Assembly: GCA_963850765.1 (NCBI GenBank)
Contig: CAWKMN010000001.1
Span: 186,001 to 250,000 of the forward strand
Length of the DNA stretch: 64,000 bases
DNA from: CAWKMN01 sp963850765
GTDB taxonomy: Bacteria; Chloroflexota; Anaerolineae; Aggregatilineales; Aggregatilineaceae
Direction of reading: 5' to 3'
The notes beneath the pieces are model-generated. The model did not search any database, was not told the origin of the DNA, and worked only from the letters and a program-made list of their open reading frames with translations. The position numbers and the translations under genes are program-made. Shown piece after piece: positions 10,996 to 18,655 of this stretch (positions within the stretch are counted from its first letter, which is position 1; every line of letters begins with the position of its first letter).

Positions 10996-12528
10996 CTAGC
11001 TCAAACCATGCGCCTGTTTGATCATATAGGCGCATCGTTCACCGATCGCCAGGATCGCCGCGTGGCAGTTGCCGGATGGCACCACCGGGAATACGCTGGC
11101 ATCCGCCACGCGCAGCCCCTCGACGCCATAGACCCGCAGCTGCGGATCGACCACCGCCAGCTCATCCGAGCCCATCTTGCACGACCCCGACTGGTGATGG
11201 TAGGAGTCGGCACTGCTGCGCACGAACGCATCCAGATCGGCGTCCGTCTTGACGTCCGGGCCAGGCATCAACTCCTCGCCCGCCCAGTCCGCGAAGGCCT
11301 GCGTGGCGAAGATGTCACGCGCCAGCTTGACGCCCTGGATCAGCCGTTCGCGGTCCGAGGCCGCGCCGAGATAGTTCGGGTGGATCAGCGGCTTGTCCAT
11401 CGGATCGGCGCTCGCCAGCTTGATCCAGCCGCGCGACATCGGGCGCACGACACCCGGCAGGATGCTCATCGAGTTGGGGTGTCCCTGCCCGACGATGATG
11501 TTGAACGGCACCGGCAAAAACGCGATCTGAAGGTCCGGCCCGACCCAACCGGGATCGGACTGAAGGAACAGGGCCGATTCCGACAGATTGAGGTTCGGCG
11601 GCGGAAGCTGCTGCTTGGCCTCGCGGATCACGCCGGTCAGCACATGGTTGTGGAAATTCTGGCCGACGCCCGGCAGTTCGACCTTGGTCTGGATGCCATG
11701 CTCGTGCAGGTGATCCGACGGGCCGATGCCCGACAGCAGCAGCAGCTTGGGCGATTCCAGCGCGCCGCCGGCCACGATCACTTCATGCGTGGCGCGGGCG
11801 GTCTGCACCTGGCCGTTCTGCACGTATTCCACGCCCACGCAGCGGTTGCCCTCGAACAGCAGGCGGGTCGCATAGGCATCGGTACACAGCGTAAAGTTGG
11901 GCCGCTTGCCCAGGATCGGCTCGATATAGGCTTCGTTCGCGCCGTGCCGCTTGCCGTCCTTGATGTTGAGATGGTGCCAGCCAGCGCCCATCATGTTCGG
12001 GCCGTTGAAGTCGTCCGTGTACGGGAAGCCGAGTTCGAGGCAGCCGTCGATGAACGCCTTCGAGGTCGGGCTCGGGCCGTGATCCTTGGCGTTGATCACG
12101 CTGATCGCGCCGCCTTTGCCCGCGGTCGGGTTTGTATCGTCTTCCTGGTCTTCGGACCGCTGGAAGTAGGGCAGCAGATCGTCGTAGGACCAGCCGGGGC
12201 AGCCGTTGTACGCCCAGTTATCGAAGTCCGAACGGTGGCCGCGGATGTGCATCATGATATACAGGTTGCTCGACCCGCCAGGGATCTTGCCGCGCGGCTC
12301 GTAGGTCTGGCGGTTGTCCAGGCCGGGCTGCGGCACGCTGTTATACTTCCAGTCCACGTCCGACCCGAACAACTGGAACCACAGGTACGGGGAACGCACG
12401 TTTTCCGGGATCTCAGAGCCGCCCGCTTCCATCAGCAGCACCCGCGCATCGGCCACTTCGCTCAGACGGTTGGCAACGGCTGCGCCGCCGGCCCCAGCAC
12501 CAACCACAATAAAATCGTACTCGCTCAT
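10996..12528 (-). CDS. GMC-family flavin oxidoreductase (choline dehydrogenase/alcohol oxidase-like)
   Basis: A 510-aa protein starts at ATG 12528, right after GGGAGGATAACA; the longer open frame upstream overlaps the next gene and lacks a ribosome site. The FAD-binding motif is FIVVGAGAGGAAVANRL at residues 5-21, with the ribose-binding acid in VLLMEAGGS. GMC signatures are KIPGGSSNLYIMMHIRG and the second one around VAGGALESPKLLLLSGIG. The active-site His is in DSYHHQSGSCKMG, and the C-terminal SGNCHAAILAIGERCA completes the family. Members oxidise primary alcohols or sugars to aldehydes. Only 38 bases separate it from the first NTF2-like gene, so it is probably the redox partner of that array. 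Confidence 0.92.
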   Translation of the reverse strand: MSEYDFIVVGAGAGGAAVANRLSEVADARVLLMEAGGSEIPENVRSPYLWFQLFGSDVDWKYNSVPQPGLDNRQTYEPRGKIPGGSSNLYIMMHIRGHRSDFDNWAYNGCPGWSYDDLLPYFQRSEDQEDDTNPTAGKGGAISVINAKDHGPSPTSKAFIDGCLELGFPYTDDFNGPNMMGAGWHHLNIKDGKRHGANEAYIEPILGKRPNFTLCTDAYATRLLFEGNRCVGVEYVQNGQVQTARATHEVIVAGGALESPKLLLLSGIGPSDHLHEHGIQTKVELPGVGQNFHNHVLTGVIREAKQQLPPPNLNLSESALFLQSDPGWVGPDLQIAFLPVPFNIIVGQGHPNSMSILPGVVRPMSRGWIKLASADPMDKPLIHPNYLGAASDRERLIQGVKLARDIFATQAFADWAGEELMPGPDVKTDADLDAFVRSSADSYHHQSGSCKMGSDELAVVDPQLRVYGVEGLRVADASVFPVVPSGNCHAAILAIGERCAYMIKQAHGLS

Positions 12529-12566
12529 TGTTATCCTCCCCCTCGATACGGGGCTAACGATGCGCT

Positions 12567-12956
12567 TTAACCTTCGCTGATCTGCTTGAGAAACGGCGCG
12601 AACGGTTTGGAATCGTGGAAGTTCGCCGCATATTTGATCTGGCCGTTCTCGATCTGGTAGAAGTTCATCGCCTCGGCCTCGATCGGCTGGTCCTGGTATT
12701 TCATCGCCAGCGCCGAAATGTGCGACACCACGGCCGCCCGGTTGCCGTCCACGACGAACTGGCTGGGCGTGTTGACGAACTTCGCGTAGGCCTGTGGGAA
12801 GCCGCGCATCAGCCCGCGCAGAACCTCGCGGCCCTGGACGCGCCCGGCCAACTGCTCGTCGAAGATCGCGTCTTCGGCAAACAGATCGCACCACGCGTCC
12901 CAGTTGCCCGCGTTGGCGTATTCGTAGTACTTCTCGACAATTTCACGCGTATTCAT
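12567..12956 (-). CDS. NTF2/SnoaL-like protein 1 of the array
   Basis: This 129-aa protein starts MNTREIVEKYYEYANAGNWD at ATG 12956; the open frame beyond it belongs to the neighbour's shadow. It has the cone-shaped NTF2 pattern: an N-terminal helix pair, DLFAEDAIFDEQLAGRVQGR, a strand region ISALAMKYQDQPIEAEAMN and FYQIENGQIKYAANFHD. It looks like SnoaL_2/ketosteroid-isomerase-like members, with EAMNFYQIENGQI in place of the GIPATGK loop found in several paralogs downstream. No catalytic residue can be assigned. It is the last NTF2 gene before the GMC oxidoreductase, and 20 bases separate it from paralog 2. Confidence 0.8.
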   Translation of the reverse strand: MNTREIVEKYYEYANAGNWDAWCDLFAEDAIFDEQLAGRVQGREVLRGLMRGFPQAYAKFVNTPSQFVVDGNRAAVVSHISALAMKYQDQPIEAEAMNFYQIENGQIKYAANFHDSKPFAPFLKQISEG

Positions 12957-12976
12957 GGCCCCTCTGTTTTCTCCGC

Positions 12977-13432
12977 CTAGATCTTGACTGCGCCCATCTG
13001 GATGGCGACGTTCAGGCTGTCCGAATTGAACCAGCGCTCTTTGATCTTGCCGTCTTGGATGCGGAAGATCGCCAGCCCTTTCCATTCCAGGTTGTTGCCC
13101 ATCGGCTGCACGCCGAGCCACGCGCCCGTATTCTTGCAGCGCATCGTCCCGCGCACGCCCACCAGATCGCCGTCCGCGATCATGTCTTCGATGAAGACAC
13201 TGAAATCCTCGAACAGGTTGTGCATGTAGCCGATGCCGCCCTTGAGCGTGTCACGGCCCTGGGGGCTGCCGAACAGCGATTCGCCGTGGTCGCTGAAGTC
13301 CTCGTGCATCAGTTCGTCGAGGGCGGTGGTGTCACCCTTGCCCATGACTTCGGCGTAAAAACGGCGCACGATTTCCTTGTTTTGCTCCTGGACAGACATG
13401 GGAGTGGTCTCCTGTGTTTTTCTCTTGGCCAT
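12977..13432 (-). CDS. NTF2/SnoaL-like ester cyclase-type protein 2 of the array
   Basis: The protein is 151 aa from ATG 13432, which has an excellent AAGGAGG site seven bases away. An internal ATG at 13399 also has AGGAGA upstream and matches the N-termini of the paralogs better, so the true length is 151 or 140 aa. Family landmarks are DFSDHGESLFGSPQGR (conserved His), CKNTGAWLGVQPMGNNLEW and IFRIQDGKIKERWFNSD. This is the pattern of SnoaL-type polyketide cyclase/ester cyclase annotations. It is closest in motif layout to paralogs 3 and 7, which points to tandem duplication within the array. Confidence 0.85.
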   Translation of the reverse strand: MAKRKTQETTPMSVQEQNKEIVRRFYAEVMGKGDTTALDELMHEDFSDHGESLFGSPQGRDTLKGGIGYMHNLFEDFSVFIEDMIADGDLVGVRGTMRCKNTGAWLGVQPMGNNLEWKGLAIFRIQDGKIKERWFNSDSLNVAIQMGAVKI

Positions 13433-13469
13433 CGTTTTCCTCCTTGTGCTTTATCCCCCGTCGGGGGGC

Positions 13470-13898
13470 TTACCCCATCGGGGGCAGCAGGCCCATCTGC
13501 CGCATCATGCCCATCTCGTCGGCGTTAAACCAGCGCTCGACCAGCAGGCCGTTCTCGAAGCGGTTGATGGCAATGGCGGTGTATTCGATCTTGTTGCCGG
13601 TCGCGGGGATCTGCCCGTCGGTCCCCGTGTGCGTGCCCTGGAAAACCAGCCGGCACGCGACTTTTTCACCTTCGGCCACGGTGTCCAGAATCGAGACTTT
13701 GAGATCGGGCACCAGCATCTTGGCCCACATGATGCCCTGTTTCATCGCCGTGCGGACGTCCTGGCCGTGCTGAAGCCCCATGGCCTCGCCGTGAGCGATA
13801 AAGTTCGGGGCCAGAATCTCGTCGATTACGTTCACATTGCCGCCGTTGATCTCGTCATAAAGACGGTGAACTTTGGCTGCGTTCTCACTGGTTGACAT
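13470..13898 (-). CDS. NTF2/SnoaL-like ester cyclase-type protein 3 of the array
   Basis: A 142-aa protein begins MSTSENAAKVHRLYDEINGG at ATG 13898 after CCAGGAGAGCAAACC. The open frame continues upstream but only as a shadow of paralog 4. Motifs are NFIAHGEAMGLQHGQDVR with the conserved His, QGTHTGTDGQIPATGNKIEY and INRFENGLLVERWFNAD, ending MMRQMGLLPPMG. The HTG-to-PATG loop is the family hallmark and lines the ligand cavity in characterised SnoaL-like cyclases. Ligand and reaction are unknown. Its ribosome site lies next to the paralog 4 stop, consistent with translational coupling. Confidence 0.86.
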   Translation of the reverse strand: MSTSENAAKVHRLYDEINGGNVNVIDEILAPNFIAHGEAMGLQHGQDVRTAMKQGIMWAKMLVPDLKVSILDTVAEGEKVACRLVFQGTHTGTDGQIPATGNKIEYTAIAINRFENGLLVERWFNADEMGMMRQMGLLPPMG

Positions 13899-13917
13899 GG
13901 TTTGCTCTCCTGGCCGG

Positions 13918-14331
13918 TTAGGATGGGATAATGCCCATCTGCTGCAAAATCCCAAACATGTCGAACAGCGCCCACGCTTCGACGATCTTGCCGTTCTGGA
14001 TGCGCAGGATGCGCACGCCCCACCACTTGACCGATTTGCCGGTCGCGGGGATGCCAAAGAACGGGCCGGTGTTCGTGCCGGTGCCGGTGGCGACCCAGCC
14101 GATCTTGTCGCCATCCACCACGATCTTATCGGTGGAAAAGCGTACATCCGGGAGGGCGGTTTCCAGGATCTGGTGGGCCATCAAAAAGCCCTCTTTGCCG
14201 TTGGGCATACCGGGTGGGGCGGAGCGATCCATAAAATCGTCCGAGAACAGGTCGATCACGCCCATGACTTCGTGACTGTTGACGGCATCCATATAGCGGT
14301 TCAGGATGGCCTTGTTTTCTTCTGCCGACAT
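13918..14331 (-). CDS. NTF2/SnoaL-like ester cyclase-type protein 4 of the array
   Basis: This 137-aa protein starts MSAEENKAILNRYMDAVNSH. Its SAPPGMPNGKEGF segment is shared almost exactly with paralog 6, and the cavity loop reads TNTGPFFGIPATGKSVKWW. The strand ILRIQNGKIVEAWALFD and the tail ILQQMGIIPS complete the SnoaL pattern. The position equivalent to the conserved Asp-His of other members reads DDFMDRSAPPG, so the His is replaced by Arg here. That may change or abolish catalysis and leave a binding role. Spacing to neighbours is 19 and 22 bases. Confidence 0.86.
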   Translation of the reverse strand: MSAEENKAILNRYMDAVNSHEVMGVIDLFSDDFMDRSAPPGMPNGKEGFLMAHQILETALPDVRFSTDKIVVDGDKIGWVATGTGTNTGPFFGIPATGKSVKWWGVRILRIQNGKIVEAWALFDMFGILQQMGIIPS

Positions 14332-14353
14332 TTTGCCCTCTTCTCTCTCGATC

Positions 14354-14785
14354 CTAGACGCCCAGCGGGGGGATCACCCCAAGCTGCTGCATCATGCTGA
14401 ATGTATCGATCCCGCCCCAGTGTTCGACAATCTTGTTGTCCTGGATGCGCCAGACTTCGATCACGGGCACGACCGCTTTTTTGCCGCTGGGCGGCAGCAC
14501 GAGGAACTGGCCGTCGTGGGTGGCCGTCATGGTGCCCCGGTAAATGACCGTATCGCCATCCGCGATGATCTCGTCCACGTCCGCGCGGATGTCGGAGAAC
14601 CCGCCAAACAACGCGCTGAACCAGATGGTCACGCCCTGAATGCCATTCGGGACGCCGGGCGGCAGCGAGTGCCCGTAGATGTCCTGGGCAAAACAGGTCA
14701 GCAGGGTGTTGAGATCGTGCTTGTTGAAGACCTCTTCCACATACCAGCGGGCGAATTCCTTGTTCTTTGCTTCGCCATTTGTCAT
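14354..14785 (-). CDS. NTF2/SnoaL-like ester cyclase-type protein 5 of the array
   Basis: The 143-aa protein starts MTNGEAKNKEFARWYVEEVF. Landmarks are YGHSLPPGVPNGIQGV (conserved His retained), MTATHDGQFLVLPPSGKKAV in the loop position and VWRIQDNKIVEHWGGIDTFS, with the tail MMQQLGVIPPLGV. The glycine of the HTG loop is kept, but the loop is otherwise diverged from GIPATGK, which suggests a different ligand from paralogs 3, 4 and 6. The ribosome site is AAGGAGAAACACC before the ATG at 14785. Confidence 0.86.
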   Translation of the reverse strand: MTNGEAKNKEFARWYVEEVFNKHDLNTLLTCFAQDIYGHSLPPGVPNGIQGVTIWFSALFGGFSDIRADVDEIIADGDTVIYRGTMTATHDGQFLVLPPSGKKAVVPVIEVWRIQDNKIVEHWGGIDTFSMMQQLGVIPPLGV

Positions 14786-14860
14786 GGTGTTTCTCCTTAG
14801 ACTAATGCATTGTGGGACGAGCTATGGTTGCCCCTTCGCTCCTTCGGGATCGCAGACGGT

Positions 14861-15292
14861 TTATGTCTGTCCGAAAGGCGGAAGGATCCCCAACTGCTGC
14901 AGCAGGCTGAAGGTATCAAAGCCCCCCCAACGTTCTTTGATTTTTCCATTTTCGATCCGAATGGCATCCAGTACGCGCACCTCAATATCTCTGCCCGTGG
15001 CCGGAATACCCATGAATTCAGCCGTGTGTTTGCCCCGTACCGTGGCGCGAAACACAACCAGATCGTTTTCGGCCAAGACGTCTTCGATCTGGGCTTGGAT
15101 ACCCGGAAACCCCGTGAAGAACATGCTGAATAACATCCGCACGCCTTCTTTGCCCTGGGGCATGCCTGGGGGCGCGGAGTGATCGAAACCGTCGTCGGCA
15201 AAAATGGACAGGATGTTATCCAGGTTGTTTTTGTTGACGCCGTTCTCGATATACCAATGGATTAGCTCTATATTTTTCTGCGTTTCAGACAC
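14861..15292 (-). CDS. NTF2/SnoaL-like ester cyclase-type protein 6 of the array (AT-richer than neighbours)
   Basis: A 143-aa paralog starts MSETQKNIELIHWYIENGVN. It has DGFDHSAPPGMPQGKEGV with Asp-His, KHTAEFMGIPATGRDIEV and IRIENGKIKERWGGFDTFS, ending LLQQLGILPPFGQT. It is most like paralogs 4 and 5 in these segments. Base use differs from its neighbours: many AAT, AAA and TTT codons (for example NKNNLDNILSIF), giving a visibly lower GC content. The gap on its downstream side is 75 bases and the gap on its upstream side 100 bases, longer than most in the array. Both points suggest separate acquisition followed by integration into the series. Confidence 0.86.
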   Translation of the reverse strand: MSETQKNIELIHWYIENGVNKNNLDNILSIFADDGFDHSAPPGMPQGKEGVRMLFSMFFTGFPGIQAQIEDVLAENDLVVFRATVRGKHTAEFMGIPATGRDIEVRVLDAIRIENGKIKERWGGFDTFSLLQQLGILPPFGQT

Positions 15293-15392
15293 CTCGGTAC
15301 TCCTTTGCTGGTCGATAGTTTTTATGGGCGCAAGCGGAAAGATTGACCAGCGTGCCTGCGCCCAACTGGTATCATTACATGCAGAGAAAGTG

Positions 15393-15845
15393 CTAATCCC
15401 CGCCGCCGCCCATCTCGAACTTTGGCACCAGGCCCATGTCCTGAAGCTGGCTCATGACGTCCATATTGGCCCAACGCTCGATGATCTTGCCTTCTTCGTT
15501 GAACCGATAGGTCGAGATGCCGTGCCAGGTCGAATGCGCGTTGTTCGGCGGCACGCCCATGAACGGCGCACCTTTGTGCGTGCCGGACCAGGACAGACGG
15601 CAAACGACGGTATCACCATCGGCGACCATGTCTTCGACAATGGTATGTCCATCGGGATACGCGGCGCGCACGCCGCCCACGCCCATCTTGATCGGCTGGC
15701 TGCCGAGAATCTGTGGGAAGAGGGTTTCACCGTGATGGACGAAGTTCGGGTCCATCAACTCGTCCACGGCGTCGAGATTGCCCTGGTTGATGACTTCTTC
15801 GTAGAAGCGCATCAGGTTGACTTTGTTTCGTTCTGTGTTTGGCAT
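15393..15845 (-). CDS. NTF2/SnoaL-like ester cyclase-type protein 7 of the array
   Basis: The 150-aa protein starts MPNTERNKVNLMRFYEEVIN at ATG 15845, placed after GTGGAGAGAAGCGTC; a GTG 15 bases upstream is less likely. Motifs are NFVHHGETLFPQILG with tandem His, WSGTHKGAPFMGVPPNNAHS and TYRFNEEGKIIERWANMD. The tail is LQDMGLVPKFEMGGGGD, with a glycine-rich end not seen in the others. THKG and PPNN replace THTG and PATG, a variation shared with the third domain of the fused protein at 15860-17242. That suggests this gene and that domain share a recent ancestor. Confidence 0.85.
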   Translation of the reverse strand: MPNTERNKVNLMRFYEEVINQGNLDAVDELMDPNFVHHGETLFPQILGSQPIKMGVGGVRAAYPDGHTIVEDMVADGDTVVCRLSWSGTHKGAPFMGVPPNNAHSTWHGISTYRFNEEGKIIERWANMDVMSQLQDMGLVPKFEMGGGGD

Positions 15846-15859
15846 GACGCTTCTCTCCA

Positions 15860-17242
15860 CTAGGGCGCTTCAAAAGCCTGGCCTTCAATGTGCGGGATCT
15901 TGCCGATGGCCTGCAAATAGCGGATCTCGTCTTCGAGCACCCAGCGCTCGACCATCTTGCCTTCCGGGTTAAAGCGCACGAGCTGGGTACCCGTCCAACT
16001 GATCTTCTTGTTGGTGGGTTTGAACCCCATCAGTTCGCCTTTGTGCGTGGCGGTCAGCCGGATATGCGACATCACACGATCACGCTCACCGAAAAGTTGC
16101 AGGATTTCCACCACCACATCGGGGAAAGCCGCCTTAAAGCCGGGGATGGCCTGCTTCAATACATCGATGCCGCGCACATACGGGAACGAGGCCGGGCCAT
16201 GCGTCACGAAGTCAGGGGTCATCAGGTCATCAATCGCTTTTTTGACGACCTCTAAGTCCGGGTTGCCCATCGCTTCGAGCAGGCGGCGCACGGCGGCTTT
16301 GTTAGCTTCCACATCCCATTCGCCGTTCTTAGAAGCAGGGGCGGCGTTCTTGGGCGGCGGGCCGCCGAGCGCCAGCGGGGGCAGAATGCCCAGGCTGATC
16401 AGCAGGCCAACCGTATCCCAGACGCCCCAGCCTTCGACCTTCTGGCCGTTGCGGATGCGGTGGATCATGTGGCCGGTCAGGTTGAAGGATTTGCCGGTAG
16501 GCGGGATACCACGAAAATCGCCGGTGTGCGTGCCGGTGACGCTGTAGCGCGTGGCGACTTTGTCACCTTCGGCGTACATGGCGTTGATCGTGTACTTGAT
16601 GTCGGGGAAGGCAGTGTGAATCACCTGCACCCACTGCTTGAAGGCGGCAACACCCTCGATCGCTCCACCACCTTCCTGGTGGAAGACAAATTCGGGCGCA
16701 TAGAGTTCTTCGATGACCGACAGATCGCCGGTGTTCCATCCTTTTTCGATGGCCCGGCGAATGATAGCCTTGTTGCGTTCCTGCGTCGTCTCGCCCAAGC
16801 GTTCACCCTCTGGTCCATACGGACTCCAGAATAGATCGTACTCGTTCGTTCCGTCGCCAAAGATGCCTCCCCGGCCTTCGATGACTTTGCCATCGCGCCA
16901 GCGCAGCACATGAACCACGTCGATGTCGAGCCGGGTATAGGGCACGCTGCCCCGTTCCTCAAATCCCGCCCGAAAACCGAGATTATGGGTCACGTCGGCT
17001 GAGTATTCATCGCTGACCATGACGGCGATCGGGGTCATGTGGAAGCTGCGATTGGACAGCCGCCCCACTTCTCCCATGAAGGCCAGAAACCCATCCAACC
17101 CATGATGCCAGCCCGACAGCTTGTTGTGGCCGGGGACAAGCCAGTTCATGTCTTTGTCCCAGTATTTTTCGATCTCGGCCCGGTTGCCGCTGGCGAGCGC
17201 CTCATAGGCTTTGCCGACGAGTTCCGGCGTTACGTGTGGCAT
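15860..17242 (-). CDS. Triple NTF2/SnoaL-domain fusion protein (protein 8 of the array)
   Basis: This 460-aa protein holds three NTF2-like domains in a row, where family members normally have one of 120-150 aa. Domain 1 (about 1-148) is ketosteroid-isomerase-like, with MNWLVPGHNKLSGWHHGLDG and VHVLRWRDGKVIEGRGGI. Domain 2 (about 152-300) is ester-cyclase-like, with FVFHQEGGGAIEGV, VTGTHTGDFRGIPPTGKSF and VGLLISLGILPP. A linker rich in Ala, Pro and Lys (GGPPPKNAAPASKNG) leads to domain 3 (about 320-460), with FVTHGPASFPYVRG, TATHKGELMGFKPTNKK and VRFNPEGKMVERW. Domain 1 resembles the single-domain protein at 17303-17725 and domain 3 resembles the one at 15393-15845, as if neighbouring genes had fused. 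NTF2 folds usually dimerise, so the fusion may fix a particular pairing. Confidence 0.88.
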   Translation of the reverse strand: MPHVTPELVGKAYEALASGNRAEIEKYWDKDMNWLVPGHNKLSGWHHGLDGFLAFMGEVGRLSNRSFHMTPIAVMVSDEYSADVTHNLGFRAGFEERGSVPYTRLDIDVVHVLRWRDGKVIEGRGGIFGDGTNEYDLFWSPYGPEGERLGETTQERNKAIIRRAIEKGWNTGDLSVIEELYAPEFVFHQEGGGAIEGVAAFKQWVQVIHTAFPDIKYTINAMYAEGDKVATRYSVTGTHTGDFRGIPPTGKSFNLTGHMIHRIRNGQKVEGWGVWDTVGLLISLGILPPLALGGPPPKNAAPASKNGEWDVEANKAAVRRLLEAMGNPDLEVVKKAIDDLMTPDFVTHGPASFPYVRGIDVLKQAIPGFKAAFPDVVVEILQLFGERDRVMSHIRLTATHKGELMGFKPTNKKISWTGTQLVRFNPEGKMVERWVLEDEIRYLQAIGKIPHIEGQAFEAP

Positions 17243-17302
17243 AAGATTCTCCCTTGTTGCCTAAGACTTACGGTGCGCGAGCTTCCTGTGCGCCAGATAG
17301 AC

Positions 17303-17725
17303 CTAGCTATCCAGACGCGCCGGAACGCCCTTGAGCTTGAACATGGTCCACATGTAACGATCCACGGTGTGCTGGTCCCCCGTGTGAACGCGCACCTCGT
17401 AAATCTTGCCGTCCTTGATGCCGTAGGTCGTGCAGGTCGGGAAGAGGAATTCTTCGCTGCCGATCTTGCCGTGGCCCGTGTGCTTTTCGACCACGGTGCC
17501 GTCGTCCAACTCGCCGAAATGCACGTTATCGACGCTGATGCCCGCCTGGAACAGCGCGCCGAAGAACGCCATCACGGCGTCCACGCCTTCCATCCGCCCC
17601 GACAGCGGGTGATGGCCGGGCATGGTCCAGCTCATATTGGGGTGAAAGACTTCTCTGCGGATGCTGTCCATATCACCCTTACCGAAGTAGTCATACATTT
17701 TCAGAACGAGATCGGTGTTAGCCAT
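17303..17725 (-). CDS. NTF2/ketosteroid-isomerase-like protein 9 of the array
   Basis: The 140-aa protein begins MANTDLVLKMYDYFGKGDMD. It carries MSWTMPGHHPLSGRMEGVDA, FGELDDGTVVEKHTGHGKIG and YGIKDGKIYEVRVHTGDQ. The PGHHPLSG segment is shared with domain 1 of the triple fusion (PGHNKLSG), so this gene looks like the single-domain relative of that domain. It lacks the GIPATGK loop of the ester-cyclase-like paralogs and matches the SnoaL_2/limonene-epoxide-hydrolase-like branch better. The ATG at 17725 follows AAGGAGAAAATCAGC. Enzymatic activity cannot be assigned. Confidence 0.82.
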   Translation of the reverse strand: MANTDLVLKMYDYFGKGDMDSIRREVFHPNMSWTMPGHHPLSGRMEGVDAVMAFFGALFQAGISVDNVHFGELDDGTVVEKHTGHGKIGSEEFLFPTCTTYGIKDGKIYEVRVHTGDQHTVDRYMWTMFKLKGVPARLDS

Positions 17726-17819
17726 TGCTGATTTTCTCCTTGTGCTTCACTGACAGCGTACTTTGCTTTATCGGCACGAAACCGTTCAGCACAAATCCAT
17801 TCCCGGCCTCAGTTCTGGC

Positions 17820-18269
17820 TTACAGAGGCGCGGACCCCGGCAGGGGTTTCAGATCGTCCACGACATACCGGGTGATCACCGGCTTGCCCGTGGTCGGCGA
17901 TCGCTTGACGATCCAGGTCTGATAAGCATCCATTTTCAGGCGCTCGCTCTTGGGAGCGGGGCCTTTCCAGCGACTGGCTTCCCAGCGAACAACCAGCTTC
18001 ACGTCGGCCATACTGCCATCCGGCGCGACGTTCACGTTAAGCTGCTGCATGGTATGCACTTCGTCGAAGAAGATGCGGTACACGCCTTGCAGCCAGAGTT
18101 CAAACTCGGCCATACTGCGCAGCGTCGCTTCGGGAAACACCATTTCCAGCTCGCCCTCGCTGACATACTGCTGCGTGACGTACTGCGGCTCGTGGACATC
18201 CAGCGCCTTGTACCAGTCAGTGACCATCTTTTCGACTTCGGCTTTGTTGAGCGGTGCAGAACTGCTCAT
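17820..18269 (-). CDS. Probable NTF2-like protein 10 of the array
   Basis: The 149-aa protein starts MSSSAPLNKAEVEKMVTDWY. Two N-terminal helices are followed by YVSEGELEMVFPEATLRSMA, a long central helix through FELWLQGVYRIFFDE and a curved-sheet region DVKLVVRWEASRWKGPAP to ITRYVVDDLKPLPG. The length and helix-then-sheet order fit an NTF2 fold, but sequence motifs are weaker than in paralogs 2-8, so the family call is less certain. It sits 16 bases from paralog 11 and 94 bases from paralog 9 in the same series. No function can be read. Confidence 0.65.
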   Translation of the reverse strand: MSSSAPLNKAEVEKMVTDWYKALDVHEPQYVTQQYVSEGELEMVFPEATLRSMAEFELWLQGVYRIFFDEVHTMQQLNVNVAPDGSMADVKLVVRWEASRWKGPAPKSERLKMDAYQTWIVKRSPTTGKPVITRYVVDDLKPLPGSAPL

Positions 18270-18285
18270 AATGTCGGTTTCCTCC

Positions 18286-18642
18286 CTATGATGATTTTGG
18301 TCTGACTTCTTTCACCCCGGTGAAGTGGTGAAAGGCTTTGCCGTCTTTGAACGTGAAGACGTCGTAGACGACAGCGATCCCCAGGTTGGTCTCGACGGTG
18401 GCTTCAAAGAAGATCGCATCGTCGATCTCGGCAAACTTGTCGGTGGAGAGCAGGTTGATCTTGCCCAGATAACCCATGTAGTTAGTGAAGTGCTTTTTCA
18501 GTGCATCGTGGCCGCGGGCCACCGTATCAAAGCTCACCAGGACGGCGTCCGGGTGATACTGGTTCTCGACCAGCCCATCGATATTCTGTTCCGCCAGATA
18601 GGCCACCTGTCGGTCGTAAAACGCTTTGCCGGGTGATGCCAT
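18286..18642 (-). CDS. NTF2/SnoaL-like protein 11, first gene of the array
   Basis: The 118-aa protein begins MASPGKAFYDRQVAYLAEQN and is the shortest of the series. NQYHPDAVLVSFDTVARGHD supplies the strand and helix that normally carry the conserved acid and His. The sheet follows as FAEIDDAIFFEATVETN, VVYDVFTFKDGKAFHHFTGV. That order is a compact NTF2 domain. It is the first NTF2 gene transcribed after the ThDP-dependent enzyme, across a 113-base gap filled by AGCTAAT-type repeats. An ATG at 18642 follows a GAGGGGAAAC ribosome site. Confidence 0.78.
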   Translation of the reverse strand: MASPGKAFYDRQVAYLAEQNIDGLVENQYHPDAVLVSFDTVARGHDALKKHFTNYMGYLGKINLLSTDKFAEIDDAIFFEATVETNLGIAVVYDVFTFKDGKAFHHFTGVKEVRPKSS

Positions 18643-18655
18643 GTTTCCCCTCGTT

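Noticed and set aside
10858..12570. 570-residue open frame on the plus strand opposite the GMC oxidoreductase gene
   Set aside because: It is antisense to a gene with clear catalytic motifs, is rich in Arg, His and Gln as expected from a GC-rich shadow frame, and matches no recognisable family.
12567..18642. NTF2/SnoaL array considered as a classical polyketide gene cluster
   Set aside because: SnoaL-type cyclases occur in polyketide clusters, but no ketosynthase, acyl carrier protein or acyltransferase is present in the window.
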